Part shown: piece by piece, positions 7,589 through 16,619 of the stretch
Layout of the letters: every line of letters starts with the position of its first letter
Position numbering within the stretch: position 1 is the first letter of the stretch
Origin: Bacillota bacterium
GTDB taxonomy: Bacteria > Bacillota > Clostridia > Acetivibrionales > DTU013
DNA length: 64,000 bases
Direction of reading: 5' to 3'
Assembly (NCBI GenBank): GCA_023426125.1
Contig: JAFABI010000073.1
Location: 62,001-126,000, forward strand
Notes under the pieces: generated by a model
Told to the model about the DNA's origin: nothing
Seen by the model: the letters and a program-made list of their open reading frames with translations, nothing else
Database searches by the model: none
Program-made: the position numbers and the translations under genes

Positions 7589-8586
7589 TAAAAAAGGTTG
7601 AAAATCAGCGTTAAAATTGCTCCCATCAATGCTGTAGCAGGTATGGTAAAAAACCAGGCCCATACAATATTTCGCGCCAGAGCCCACTTCACGGCAGAGA
7701 ACCTTTTTGATGCGCCAACGCCCATGATGGCGGATGAAATGACATGGGTCGTGCTTACAGGAGCACCTATTTGGGTAGCGGTCTCTATAACTGCCGCCGC
7801 CGCTGTCTCGGCTGCGAAGCCGCCGATGGGCTGAAGCCTGATCATATTCACTCCGATGGTTTTAATGATCTTCCAGCCGCCAATGGAAGTACCCAGAGCC
7901 ATGGCAATGGCACAAGCAATTTTTACCCATATGGGAATGCCGGCGTCGTTGCTTAATAACCCCGAACTTACCAATGCAAGCGTAATGATGCCCATGGATT
8001 TCTGAGCGTCGTTATTGCCGTGGGTAAAAGCCATTAGTGCGGCGGAAACAATCTGGAGCTTTGAAAAGTATTTGTTCACCAGTTTTTGTGTTAAAGGGCG
8101 AAGCAGTTCAAACAAAAGCGACATGAACAGGTATCCTACAAGAAATCCGATGACCGGCGAAGTAAACAAAGGAATGACAATCTTGTTCAATACTCCGTCC
8201 CACATGACTTTGCCGAAGGAACCGGCATATGCAACGGAAGCGCCTATCAAGCCTCCGATCAAGGCATGGGAAGAACTGCTGGGAATACCGATATACCAGG
8301 TGAGCAAGTCCCAGATGATGGCGGAGATCAACGCGGCGATGATCACATATTCTTCCAGCGAACCGTGAACCAGTCCTTTGGAAATGGTCTTTGCCACCTT
8401 CTCACTCATAAGGGCACCTGCAAAATTCAAAACGGCTGCCATTAGAATTGCCTGTCTGGGCGTTAGCACCCTGGTGGAAACAGATGTTGCGATGGAATTG
8501 GCAGTATCATGAAAACCGTTTATAAAATCAAAGCTGAGCGCCAGTACAATGACTGCAATTAGTGTAAAAGTGATTCCTCCCAGCAT
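7588..8586 (-). CDS. pit: Pit-family inorganic phosphate transporter
   Basis: A 332-residue integral membrane protein with about ten hydrophobic segments. The family signatures are clear: GFHDTANSIATSVSTRVL near the N-terminus (residues about 24-42), the SSSHALIGGLIGA repeat half and the second repeat GAPVSTTHVISSAIMGVGASKR. Pit proteins carry phosphate (as a metal complex or with cations) across the cytoplasmic membrane at low affinity. Start: ATG with GGAGG upstream. In many bacteria pit is paired with a PhoU-like DUF47 gene; none is adjacent here. The stop codon is formed at the junction with a family A element, so the true ancestral C-terminus might have been slightly different. Confidence 0.92.
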   Translation of the reverse strand: MLGGITFTLIAVIVLALSFDFINGFHDTANSIATSVSTRVLTPRQAILMAAVLNFAGALMSEKVAKTISKGLVHGSLEEYVIIAALISAIIWDLLTWYIGIPSSSSHALIGGLIGASVAYAGSFGKVMWDGVLNKIVIPLFTSPVIGFLVGYLFMSLLFELLRPLTQKLVNKYFSKLQIVSAALMAFTHGNNDAQKSMGIITLALVSSGLLSNDAGIPIWVKIACAIAMALGTSIGGWKIIKTIGVNMIRLQPIGGFAAETAAAAVIETATQIGAPVSTTHVISSAIMGVGASKRFSAVKWALARNIVWAWFFTIPATALMGAILTLIFNLF

Positions 8587-8794
8587 GACGGCAGCACCTC
8601 CATTTTGAATATTTACCTTTGTTGATATCTATTTGCGCCTGGTTTGCCCTTATCAATTATAGAAAACAATACAGACTTGCGCAATAAGTTAACATAGAGT
8701 TAACAATCCGGTAACTTTGTCTTTACAATACAAGAAAATGAATGCTTGTTTCTCTGTAGTACTATTTACTTATTTATAAAACTTATTTATAATA

Positions 8795-8950
8795 TTATAA
8801 CGAGGCGACCCAAATATCTCTCACCTCTATAGGTGGCAGGTGCCGAATTGGTTTTCAGGTGGTGAGCATTTCTTCGCCTCGTTGAAACTCCGCTGTTGTA
8901 AGGAAATTTGTCTATAAACGACAAATTTCCTTTGAATTAGGTCGTTATAA
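8795..8950. repeat. Family B element (TTATAACGAGGCGACC...GGTCGTTATAA)
   Basis: A 156-bp element with imperfect terminal inverted repeats TTATAACGAGGCGACC / AGGTCGTTATAA. Inside is a CACCTCTATAGGTGG stem and an AAATTTGTC..GACAAATTT stem. Near-identical copies: 22083-22285 (203 bp, with an extra insert) and a partial at 11051-11114. A family A-like end (CTGTAGTACT) lies just left of it at 8754-8763. With the LCP promoter it accounts for most of the 465-bp gap between pit and the LCP gene. Confidence 0.75.
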
Positions 8951-9003
8951 GTTGCAAATAAGCCAGAGAATAAAGCATTCCGGGGAGATATGGAACCAAT
9001 TGC

Positions 9004-9032
9004 TTGAATAAGCGGTCTTATTCTTGTATAAA
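9004..9032 (+). promoter_or_regulatory. Candidate promoter of the LCP gene
   Basis: TTGAAT (9004-9009) and TATAAA (9027-9032), 17-bp spacer, 20 bp before the ATG. An in-frame TTG at 9004 is therefore promoter, not start codon. Confidence 0.55.
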
Positions 9033-9051
9033 GGAATTCCAGAGGTATTTT

Positions 9052-10167
9052 ATGAATTTAAGAAAGTTTTATTTTATCATTACCGTCATTGTAACTGCGT
9101 TTTTGTTTATTGCAGGTATTGTAGTAATGCGCTATATTAATGACAGCATTCAGGACGACGCCCTGTCGGCAAATGCAAACAGTTCCATTAATGACATCTT
9201 TAAGCCTTTTATCAGAGCCAAAGGGCCCTTTAACGTCCTTATCCTCGGCGGCGACAAGGTAAATAAAAATTCCGATACCATGATGCTTCTGAATTTTGAC
9301 GCAGATACGGGCAAAATAAATGTAATGTCCATCCCGCGGGATACCAAGGTAAAAATCGAAAACAGCTATCGCAAAATCAACTATGCATATCCTCACGGAG
9401 GTGTTGATCTGTCGGTTCAGACGGTCTCCGAGCTTCTGGATGTGAATATTAAATACTCTGTCTTTGTAGATACCACCGCCTTCCGGAAAATCATTGATCT
9501 GCTTGGGGGCGTTGAAATCAATGTTCAGGCAAACATGGACTATGACGACCCGACACAAAATCTTCATATCCATTTGAAAAAGGGTCTGCGGACATTAAAC
9601 GGGGACGAGTCCGAGCAATTTATACGTTTCAGGCAACCCAACCGGTGGACCAAAGAAATCAGAAAGTATTACGATGGAAGTGATTTGAAAAGAATCGAAG
9701 CGCAGCAATATTTTGTTAAGGAGCTGGTAAGGCAAAAGGCTACGCTGCAATATATAACCAGGATGAACAGCATCATTGATGTAATCTTTAAGAATATCGA
9801 AACCAATTTCACTTTGAACGAAATCGTCAAGCTTTCGGGGCTTGTGAGCAAAATAAACGGAGAAAGCGTCAACTTTATAGCCATGCCGGGAACAACCTAT
9901 GACAGCTCACCCTGGTACTATCTCTGCGATATTGAAAAAGCCCGCGAGATTACAGCAGCTGAATTCAAGTGCAATGAAAGCTATGTTTCTGTTGATGCGT
10001 CTGCAAAAAGCTATTATTTGACGACAGATATAAATAAGGATAATAACACTTCCTCCAGTGGCAGTACAGGGACAAAGACTGAAAACAGCGGTAAAAAAAG
10101 CACGACAAAAGACAATCCCTCCAACGCCGATTCATCCTTGAGCGGACCTCAGACGCCCGCTCCATAA
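9052..10167 (+). CDS. LytR-CpsA-Psr (LCP) cell-wall polymer ligase
   Basis: A 371-residue membrane protein: short cytoplasmic start, one transmembrane segment (about residues 5-30), then an extracellular LCP domain (about 60-230) with the hallmark SIPRDTKVKI, the KINYAYPHGG stretch, and FIRFRQPN..DLKRIEAQQYF. LCP enzymes move undecaprenyl-linked polymers such as teichoic acids or capsule onto peptidoglycan. The C-terminal 50 residues are rich in Ser/Thr/Lys/Asn and look disordered. Start at ATG 9052 with AGAGGT 5 bp upstream. The DedA gene follows 41 bp later with a good ribosome binding site and no terminator, so both are probably co-transcribed. Confidence 0.9.
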   Translation: MNLRKFYFIITVIVTAFLFIAGIVVMRYINDSIQDDALSANANSSINDIFKPFIRAKGPFNVLILGGDKVNKNSDTMMLLNFDADTGKINVMSIPRDTKVKIENSYRKINYAYPHGGVDLSVQTVSELLDVNIKYSVFVDTTAFRKIIDLLGGVEINVQANMDYDDPTQNLHIHLKKGLRTLNGDESEQFIRFRQPNRWTKEIRKYYDGSDLKRIEAQQYFVKELVRQKATLQYITRMNSIIDVIFKNIETNFTLNEIVKLSGLVSKINGESVNFIAMPGTTYDSSPWYYLCDIEKAREITAAEFKCNESYVSVDASAKSYYLTTDINKDNNTSSSGSTGTKTENSGKKSTTKDNPSNADSSLSGPQTPAP

Positions 10168-10208
10168 AAGATATTTATTTAGAGGGAGATAAGGAGAAAA
10201 TATAAATT

Positions 10209-10835
10209 ATGTTTGAATTTGTTGAAAGGATTTTCTTTTTCATCAAAGATATCATCAGCTCGCTGGGATACTTCGGTATTGGCGGCGGAATGCTTATCGA
10301 AAGTGCCTGCATACCTCTTCCCAGCGAAATGATCCTCCCTTTGGCAGGATTTATGGTCGCTGACGGTAAAATCGATCTCTGGCTGGCTAATGTGGCAGTA
10401 GCTGTCGGGAGCCTACTGGGCTCCACCCTGGCTTATGTTGTAGGATACTACGGCGGTCGGCCTTTTATACTCAAATACGGGAAGTATTTCTTTATCTCTG
10501 AGGAGCATTTTTACAAAGCGGAGAATACTTTTAAAAAATACGGATCAGCAGCAGTCTTCTTTGGCCGGCTGCTGCCTGTCATACGTACTTTTATCTCTCT
10601 TCCTGCAGGAATTGCAAGGATGAATTTCAGGAAATTTATTACGTATTCGCTCATCGGCATGCTGCCCTGGAATTTTATACTGATCTTTTTAGGCTTCAAG
10701 CTGGGTGCAAATTATGAAACGGTTGTACGCCCTATCTTCAAGAAGTTTGAGTATGTCGTGATCGCAGCTATTATCCTTGTGATTTTGTTTTTTATCGTCA
10801 GAGCCGTGTTTCACCGGAAAAGGAAGCATGCTTAG
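10209..10835 (+). CDS. DedA-family (VTT/SNARE-associated) membrane protein
   Basis: A 208-residue membrane protein of the DedA family, with the early ESACIPLPSEMILPLAGF motif (residues about 27-45), the YYGGRPFILKYGKYF region, and the FFGRLLPVIRTFISLPAGIARM motif (about 117-138) that marks the re-entrant core. DedA proteins help to flip or recycle lipid carriers such as undecaprenyl phosphate, and support envelope integrity. Being next to an LCP ligase, which releases the carrier, fits such a role, but that is inference. Ends with a basic tail (HRKRKHA). After it come family C and B repeats, then a convergent aminopeptidase. Confidence 0.9.
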   Translation: MFEFVERIFFFIKDIISSLGYFGIGGGMLIESACIPLPSEMILPLAGFMVADGKIDLWLANVAVAVGSLLGSTLAYVVGYYGGRPFILKYGKYFFISEEHFYKAENTFKKYGSAAVFFGRLLPVIRTFISLPAGIARMNFRKFITYSLIGMLPWNFILIFLGFKLGANYETVVRPIFKKFEYVVIAAIILVILFFIVRAVFHRKRKHA

Positions 10836-10882
10836 AAGGCTGTTCAGTATGAAAAGTAGCGATTGCAGGGCGTTTGCTGTCC

Positions 10883-10994
10883 TGTAGGGGCGGCCATTGG
10901 CCGTCCGTGTTTGTTATCGCCGGCATATTTATGAATCAAGGAAACCTCCTGACTCAGATCACATTCCTGCGGACGCACAATGCGCGCCCCTACA
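10883..10994. repeat. Family C element, complete
   Basis: Starts TGTAGGGGCGGCCATTGGCCGTCCGTG and ends CGGACGCACAATGCGCGCCCCTACA, so the ends are inverted repeats and each arm is itself a small palindrome. 112 bp, in the DedA/aminopeptidase gap. Confidence 0.75.
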
Positions 10995-11050
10995 TTTGCA
11001 ATCCTGCATTTCACACAATCCAACAAGTATGCATAACCATCTTTTACATA

Positions 11051-11114
11051 CTGAAACCCAATTCGGTACCCGCCACCTATAGAGGTGGCGGATATCTTTG
11101 TCGCCTCGTTATAA
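11051..11114 (-). repeat. Family B partial element
   Basis: On the minus strand it reads TTATAACGAGGCGACAAAG, then the CACCTCTATAGGTGG stem and GGGTACCGAATTGGGTTTCAG, matching the first half of the copy at 22083-22285. It ends 8 bp from the stop of the M18 aminopeptidase gene. Confidence 0.75.
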
Positions 11115-11122
11115 GGTTAGCA

Positions 11123-12553
11123 TCAACTCTCAAAGAATACCTTGTATGCTTTAAAAGAGGTATAAATGTCGATTTTATTCGCTACTTCAAATGGTGCATG
11201 CATAGATAATACAGGCACTCCGCAGTCGATAACGTCGACGCCGAGGTTTGCAACATATTGTGCGATGGTGCCTCCCCCGCCCATATCCACCTTACCCAGC
11301 TCGCCTGTTTGCCACAGGATGCCCTTACTGTTGAAAAGTAGCCTCATTTCTCCAACGAATTCCGCATTTGCGTCGCTTGCGCCTGATTTACCTCTGGAAC
11401 CGGTATATTTCTGGAGAACAATGCCCTTCCCCAAATAGGTAGCGTTTCTCTTCTCATAGACGTTGTCATAATTGGGATCGACGCCTGCGTTTACATCCGC
11501 CGACAGCATCCGCGATTTGTTCAGGCAGGTCCTTAAGGCTATATCGGTATAATTATCGCCGGAATAAGCGCACAAATATGCGAGAAAATCCTCCAGCATA
11601 TTGGATTCTGCCCCCGTATTGCCCATGCTTCCTATCTCTTCCTTGTCGGTAAGGATCAAAACCGAGGTTTTGCCTACTTTCTCAAGGGCAAGAGCAGCCT
11701 GAAGGGACGGATAGGCACATACTCTGTCATCCTGTCCGTATGCGCCGACCATGCTTCTGTCAAAGCCGACGTCTTTCGCTTTGAAGGCAGGGACAATTTC
11801 CAGCTCGGCGGATTGAAAGTCTTCTTCAACAATGCCATACTTCTGGTTCAAAAGATTGAGTATGTTTAATTTAACTTTATCCTTTACCTTTTCATCATTA
11901 TACGGGATGGAGCCGGCAAGGATATTCAAGCCCTCTCCCGTGATGCCTTCACTCATTTTTTTCTGCATCTGCTCCTGGGCCAGGTGCGGAAGCAGATCGG
12001 TTATGGTGAGTACAGGATCCGTCTCATCCTCGCCGACAACAATATTGATAAGATCACCATTTGCCTTTACGATAACGCCGTGTATCGCTAAAGGTATGGC
12101 GACCCACTGGTATTTCTTGATTCCACCGTAATAATGTGTTTTTAAAAAAGCCATTTCAGTATCTTCATACACCGGATTTTGCTTAAGGTCGAGCCGTGGT
12201 GCATCTATATGGGCGCCTATGATGTTAACGCCGGTTTCAATAGGCTGCTGGCCGATGACCGCAAGCAGAACGGACTTTTTGCGGTGAACACTGTATATTT
12301 TCATGCCTGGAACCAGTCTCTTCTTATTCTTGATAATATCGTCAAGCGCTATGAACCCATGCTGACGCGCAAGCTTTCCAGCTTCGGCGGCGAATTCCCT
12401 TTCGGTTTTTGCGCTGTCCAAAAACTTCTTGTAGCCTTCGCAGAATTCCAAAGCCTTCTGTCTTTCCTCTTCGGCGGATTTTTCCCAAACATTGGCCGCC
12501 TTGTAAAAAAGCTTATCCTGTAATTTCTGGCCGTCTGTTTTTGTTTCTTCCAT
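11123..12553 (-). CDS. M18-family zinc aminopeptidase
   Basis: A 476-residue cytosolic metallo-aminopeptidase of family M18 (aminopeptidase I/aspartyl aminopeptidase type). It trims N-terminal residues from peptides and uses two metal ions. Visible ligands and motifs: GAHIDAPRLDLK (His and Asp), DDRVCAYPSL (bridging Asp), TDKEEIGSMGNTG (catalytic Glu pair), and the C-terminal SMHAPFEVANKIDIY with the last His ligand. Length matches family members. Start: ATG with GGGAGG 7 bp upstream. It stands alone, convergent to dedA and divergent from the HisJ-type gene, so it is probably a housekeeping peptidase. The subfamily in Clostridia is commonly annotated as probable M18 aminopeptidase 1. Confidence 0.9.
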   Translation of the reverse strand: MEETKTDGQKLQDKLFYKAANVWEKSAEEERQKALEFCEGYKKFLDSAKTEREFAAEAGKLARQHGFIALDDIIKNKKRLVPGMKIYSVHRKKSVLLAVIGQQPIETGVNIIGAHIDAPRLDLKQNPVYEDTEMAFLKTHYYGGIKKYQWVAIPLAIHGVIVKANGDLINIVVGEDETDPVLTITDLLPHLAQEQMQKKMSEGITGEGLNILAGSIPYNDEKVKDKVKLNILNLLNQKYGIVEEDFQSAELEIVPAFKAKDVGFDRSMVGAYGQDDRVCAYPSLQAALALEKVGKTSVLILTDKEEIGSMGNTGAESNMLEDFLAYLCAYSGDNYTDIALRTCLNKSRMLSADVNAGVDPNYDNVYEKRNATYLGKGIVLQKYTGSRGKSGASDANAEFVGEMRLLFNSKGILWQTGELGKVDMGGGGTIAQYVANLGVDVIDCGVPVLSMHAPFEVANKIDIYTSFKAYKVFFES

Positions 12554-12634
12554 GCCATATCCTCCCTGTAAATTAAATTCATGCTAACTATTATATACCT
12601 ATTTCTATTTTTAATAAACTATATCCTTTTTTTA

Positions 12635-12663
12635 TTGTGCAATTCGCAGGATAATGCTAAAAT
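12635..12663 (+). promoter_or_regulatory. Candidate promoter of the PHP phosphatase gene
   Basis: TTGTGC (12635-12640) and TAAAAT (12658-12663) with a 17-bp spacer; the -35 is weak. Confidence 0.4.
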
Positions 12664-12725
12664 ATTTCCGGAAGACAAGTAGCTTTTGTGCCTCCTGATA
12701 CTATATCGAAAGGAATAATGCAAAA

Positions 12726-13529
12726 ATGATTGACTGCCACGTACACAGTAAATTTTCTACAGACGGTGAAATGACGCCGGAAGCTGCCTGTGAAAAGGCT
12801 TTGAATGTCGGCCTGGACGGTCTGGCCTTTACAGACCATCTGGATTTTGATTATCCGGGGGCAGATATCTTCGATAACATTGATTTTGAAAAATATTCAA
12901 TCCATATGGACGGGGTGCAAGAACAATACAGGAACAAGCTTCTGGTTTTAAAAGGCATTGAGGTGGGCATTCAGCCTCACGTCCTGGAGGAAAGCTTGAA
13001 AACGGTCAGGAGTGTAAATTTTGATTATGTATTGGCATCAGTACACATCATCGACGGAATTGATCCCTACTACCGGGATTACTACTGTGGCAAAAGCATC
13101 AGGGAAGCTTATGAACTGTATCTGCAAAAGATTCTTTATACGGTCGTAACCTTTGAAGAGTATGATAATATAGGACATATGGAATATATTATCCGGTATG
13201 CCGGATATGATGACAGGACGTTAAGATATAATAACCACAAAGAAGTGTTTGACCAGATATTAAAGGAACTGGTGACCCGGGGAAAAGGCTTTGAAATCAA
13301 CACAGGATCTTTCAGGGACAAACCCGGTATTGTTACCGCACAATATGATTCCACAGTGCTAAAAAGATATAGGGAGCTGGGGGGAGAGATTGTAAGCCTG
13401 GCGTCAGACGCCCATAATACGGAGTATATAGGCTATAAATTCGATTATTTTCGTGATATGCTGCTTCAGTGCGGATTCACGCATATAGCTCACTTTAAAC
13501 AACGAAAACCCGTATTTACAAAGCTGTAG
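12726..13529 (+). CDS. PHP-family histidinol-phosphatase (HisJ/HisK type)
   Basis: A 267-residue PHP-domain phosphoesterase. The metal-binding starts are clear: DCHVHSKFSTDG (residues 3-14), FTDHLDFDYP (about 37-46), a central ASVHIIDG, and the late SDAHNTEYIG. This layout fits the PHP histidinol-phosphatase (HisJ), which hydrolyses histidinol phosphate in histidine synthesis. No other his genes are near, and PHP proteins also include other phosphatases, so the substrate is inferred. A solitary gene with AAGGAA upstream of its ATG; convergent with mnmA. Confidence 0.8.
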   Translation: MIDCHVHSKFSTDGEMTPEAACEKALNVGLDGLAFTDHLDFDYPGADIFDNIDFEKYSIHMDGVQEQYRNKLLVLKGIEVGIQPHVLEESLKTVRSVNFDYVLASVHIIDGIDPYYRDYYCGKSIREAYELYLQKILYTVVTFEEYDNIGHMEYIIRYAGYDDRTLRYNNHKEVFDQILKELVTRGKGFEINTGSFRDKPGIVTAQYDSTVLKRYRELGGEIVSLASDAHNTEYIGYKFDYFRDMLLQCGFTHIAHFKQRKPVFTKL

Positions 13530-13580
13530 TCCTACTGTAAAAAAATTATTAGCGACTTTGCGTAATTTTACACACTTTAT

Positions 13581-14666
13581 CTACTTCTCAATAATGCCGC
13601 CTCCCAGTACGATATCTCCTTCATAAAACACAACGGACTGTCCGGGGGTAACAGCCCTCTGGGGAATATCAAACTGCACTTCCACCCTGCCGTTTTCAAT
13701 AGGCTGGATTACAGCATCGGCCTCTTTAGCGGAATATCTTATTTTGGCTTTTATTTTTCGGGACGTTACAAGCGAATCGATGGCGATAAAATTCAAATCG
13801 GAGGCGACCAGGCTGCTTGAAAAGACTTCTTCGCCTTCGCCCAAAACCACTGTATTGCCCGCTTCGTCGATCTCAACCACATACATCGGTTTGCCGAAAG
13901 TGATCCCCAGCCCCTTTCGCTGCCCGATGGTGTAATGAATGATCCCTTTATGCCTGCCGAGAATGTTTCCGGCGGTATCGGTGAAATTTCCGGGAACAGC
14001 TTTATAATCCGTATTTTCGCAGATAAATCTGCCATAATCATTGTCTTCGACAAAACAGATTTCCTGGCTGTCCGGCTTTGAGGCTACCAACAGGCCAAGC
14101 TCTCCGGCAATTTCACGCACCCTTTCCTTTGTAAAGTCACCAATAGGCATAAGGGTTCTTGCAAGCTGATCCTGGGTCAAGGTATACAGGGCATAGGTCT
14201 GATCCTTGCTTTCCGTTGCAGATTTCTTCAGTAAATATCTTTTAACGGTCTCGTCATAGTCTATCCGGGCGTAATGTCCTGTTGCTACGAAATCCATACC
14301 CATGGATACAGCCTTTTGCAAAAGCGCCTCAAATTTCACATACCGGTTGCAGGCGATGCAGGGATTGGGAGTTCTGCCATGGACGTATTCTTCTGTAAAA
14401 TAATCGATGACCTTTTCTTTAAAAATATCTTTAAAATTCAATACATAATAAGGTATGCCCAGTTTATCGGCTACCCTTCGGGCATCATCCACCGCCGACA
14501 GAGAACAGCAGCCGCCTTCGTTTTTCTGCCTTTCGCTGTCCATATCCGGCCAGATCTGCATTGTGACACCAAAAACCTCATAGCCTTTTTCCAATAATAT
14601 AGCGGCAGCTACCGAACTATCGACGCCGCCGCTCATACCAAGCATTACCTTACCTTTTGAAGACAT
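13581..14666 (-). CDS. mnmA: tRNA 2-thiouridylase MnmA
   Basis: A 361-residue enzyme that puts sulfur on C2 of the wobble uridine in tRNA-Lys, -Glu and -Gln. The ATP-binding PP-loop GMSGGVDSS is at residues about 10-18. The two cysteines of the reaction are in PNPCIACN (about 101-108) and QEICFVEDNDYG (about 200-211). A C-terminal barrel ends in RAVTPGQSVVFYEGDIVLGGG. It is last in the operon iscR-nifS-nifU-mnmA, so sulfur probably comes from the NifS upstream. Start: ATG with GGAGG. A short family A-like repeat lies between it and nifU. Confidence 0.95.
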   Translation of the reverse strand: MSSKGKVMLGMSGGVDSSVAAAILLEKGYEVFGVTMQIWPDMDSERQKNEGGCCSLSAVDDARRVADKLGIPYYVLNFKDIFKEKVIDYFTEEYVHGRTPNPCIACNRYVKFEALLQKAVSMGMDFVATGHYARIDYDETVKRYLLKKSATESKDQTYALYTLTQDQLARTLMPIGDFTKERVREIAGELGLLVASKPDSQEICFVEDNDYGRFICENTDYKAVPGNFTDTAGNILGRHKGIIHYTIGQRKGLGITFGKPMYVVEIDEAGNTVVLGEGEEVFSSSLVASDLNFIAIDSLVTSRKIKAKIRYSAKEADAVIQPIENGRVEVQFDIPQRAVTPGQSVVFYEGDIVLGGGIIEK

Positions 14667-14701
14667 AACGTCTTAACCTCCAAGTCAACCTTTGTGCAGA
14701 A

Positions 14702-14741
14702 AACTACAGCAAACTTCATTATCCTTTTTGCTGCAGTACTA
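14702..14741. repeat. Short family A-like palindrome on the nifU stop codon
   Basis: ACTACAGCAAA ... TTTTTGCTGCAGTACT, about 40 bp. On the minus strand nifU ends GAT-TAG-TACTGCAGC, so the stop codon TAG is the edge of the element, exactly as in pit. Confidence 0.65.
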
Positions 14742-15182
14742 ATCCTCATCCTCCAGAGAGTGGAGGTCTTCGCATCTTCTGCCGCAGGCGTTGCCGGCAT
14801 CTTCATCTTCCAATAGTCCTTCCTTGCGTTTATAATCTTCAATGGCGGCTCTTATGGCCTCTTCCGCAAGATTGGAACAGTGCATCTTCACCGGAGGCAA
14901 GCCGTCCAGGGCCTCTGCCACGGCTTTATTTGTGATCTGCAGGGCTTCTTCCACGGTTTTTCCCTTTACCAGCTCCGTTGCCATACTGCTGGTAGCCACG
15001 GCAGCTCCGCAGCCAAAGGTCTTGAATTTGGCATCGGTAATAATGTTGTCCTCTATCTTAAGATACATTTTCATGATATCTCCGCATTTGGGATTGCCCA
15101 CCTGACCAACACCGTTTGCATCCGTTATTTCCCCCACATTTCTCGGGTTTGAGAAATGGTCCATTACCTTTTCGCTATACAT
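14739..15182 (-). CDS. nifU: Fe-S cluster scaffold, IscU/NifU N-domain type
   Basis: A 147-residue IscU-like scaffold on which [Fe-S] clusters are built with sulfur from NifS. The three conserved cysteines are in GNPKCGDI (about residue 34), FGCGAAVA (about 59) and KMHCSNLA (about 101). Family members are usually about 125-130 residues; this one has an acidic tail with two more cysteines (AGNACGRRCEDLHSLEDED). The tail is next to a repeat that makes the stop codon, so it may have been created or altered by that insertion. It sits between nifS and mnmA. Despite the name, no nitrogen-fixation genes are near; the role is general Fe-S assembly. Confidence 0.92.
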   Translation of the reverse strand: MYSEKVMDHFSNPRNVGEITDANGVGQVGNPKCGDIMKMYLKIEDNIITDAKFKTFGCGAAVATSSMATELVKGKTVEEALQITNKAVAEALDGLPPVKMHCSNLAEEAIRAAIEDYKRKEGLLEDEDAGNACGRRCEDLHSLEDED

Positions 15183-15210
15183 GAATATCCCTTCTTTCTA
15201 TCTATATTTA

Positions 15211-15237
15211 TGCGACAAGGGACGGTTCTCTGTCGCA
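15211..15237. repeat. Small hairpin TGCGACA-AGGGACGGTTCTC-TGTCGCA
   Basis: A 7-bp perfect stem around AGGGACGGTTCT between nifS and nifU. The GGGACGGTTCT core resembles short dispersed hairpins I know from other Firmicutes genomes. Only one copy was seen here. Confidence 0.5.
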
Positions 15238-15268
15238 TTCGACTTCCCGTCATAAAGATATGACATCC

Positions 15269-16444
15269 CTATTTTTCCACACCCTGGTAGAGGGGTGACA
15301 TTTCTCTGAGTCTCTGTACGATTGCCGGCAATACCTCCAGAACGTAATCAAGGTCTTCCCTCGTGTTCTCCTCACCAAAGGTCAGCCTCAGTGAACCATG
15401 GGCTATTTCGTGGGGCAGTCCGATCGCCAGCAAAACATGGGAAGGGTCCAGGGAACCCGAGGTACAGGCGGAACCACTGGAAGCTGCAATACCTTTCATG
15501 TCCAGCATCAGCAGGAGAGATTCGCCTTCGATGAATTCAAAGGAGAAATTGACATTGCCCGGAAGTCTGCTGTCCCTATCGCCGTTCAAGCGTATAAAAG
15601 GTATATTTTTCGTAATTTCTGCAATTGCATGGTCACGAAGCGTAATAAGCTTTTTGTTGTATTCGTCCAAATTCTGCGAAGCCAGTTCTATGGCTTTCCC
15701 CAGACCAACCACTGCCGCAACGTTTTCCGTACTTGCGCGCCTGCCTCTTTCCTGAGCGCCTCCGTGGAGGAAGGAAGTGATCTTTATGCCCTTTCGTATG
15801 TATAATGCGCCTATTCCCTTGGGGCCATAGAACTTATGCGCCGAAAGGGAAAGCAAATCGATGTTCATTTCTTCCACATTGATTTTTACATTCCCCACTG
15901 CCTGGACAGCGTCGGTATGAAAATATATGCCTTTTGCCCGTGCTACTTTGCCTATTTCGGAAATTGGCTGTATGGTGCCTATTTCATTATTGGCAAACAT
16001 GATGGTGATAAGGATTGTATTAGGCTTTATGGCTGCTTTAACGGCATCTGCCGTAACAAGACCGTTTTCGTCTACCGGCAGGTAGGTGACTTCGAAGCCG
16101 TCGCTCTCCAGGTACTGGCAAGTATGCAATACGGCATGATGTTCAATGGCAGTGGTGATGATGTGATTGCCTTTCTGGCGGTTGGCATAGGCAACGCCCT
16201 TTACGGCCCAATTGTCCGCCTCGGTGCCCGAGCCGGTAAAAAATATCTCCCTGGGCTGCGCTCCCAGCGCTGACGCTGTCCTGTCCCTTGCTTCCTCAAT
16301 GGCTTTTTTGCTATCTCTTCCCAGGGTATATATGGATGAAGCATTGCCGAACTTCTGGGTGAAATATGGAAGCATGGCTTCAAGAACTTCAGGTTTTACA
16401 GGTGTAGTAGCCGCATGGTCCAAATAAATAGATCTGTCTGTCAT
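15269..16444 (-). CDS. nifS: Cysteine desulfurase (NifS/IscS) of the isc operon
   Basis: A 391-residue PLP enzyme that takes sulfur from cysteine, leaving alanine, and passes the persulfide to NifU and probably MnmA. Evidence: YLDHAATTPV start, GTEADNWAVKG, the TDAVQAVG stretch, the PLP lysine in SLSAHKFYGPKG (about residue 205) and the flexible-loop cysteine in SGSACTSGSLDPSHVL (about 328). The SxxxHK-type loop with a long catalytic loop is class I (IscS-like). The ATG has AAAGGAG upstream. It is about 300 bp behind iscR with two family D repeats in between, and is followed by nifU. Confidence 0.95.
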   Translation of the reverse strand: MTDRSIYLDHAATTPVKPEVLEAMLPYFTQKFGNASSIYTLGRDSKKAIEEARDRTASALGAQPREIFFTGSGTEADNWAVKGVAYANRQKGNHIITTAIEHHAVLHTCQYLESDGFEVTYLPVDENGLVTADAVKAAIKPNTILITIMFANNEIGTIQPISEIGKVARAKGIYFHTDAVQAVGNVKINVEEMNIDLLSLSAHKFYGPKGIGALYIRKGIKITSFLHGGAQERGRRASTENVAAVVGLGKAIELASQNLDEYNKKLITLRDHAIAEITKNIPFIRLNGDRDSRLPGNVNFSFEFIEGESLLLMLDMKGIAASSGSACTSGSLDPSHVLLAIGLPHEIAHGSLRLTFGEENTREDLDYVLEVLPAIVQRLREMSPLYQGVEK

Positions 16445-16619
16445 AATCGTGCAACTCCTTTAATTGCAGTTTATTGCTTAAGCACGGTGAAAATACAACC
16501 TCCGCAAAATTTCCTGCAAAAGCGTAAGTACTATTTTCTGTGCTCCCAAATGAATGGTGCTTTTTTATTCTTTTCCCTTTTAAGGCTGTTTTAAACATAC
16601 GTTTAAACCTTTTTCGGAT

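Noticed and set aside
14739..16444. Nitrogen fixation cluster (nifU, nifS names)
   Set aside because: No nitrogenase or nif regulatory genes; with iscR and mnmA this is the general Fe-S and tRNA-thiolation operon.
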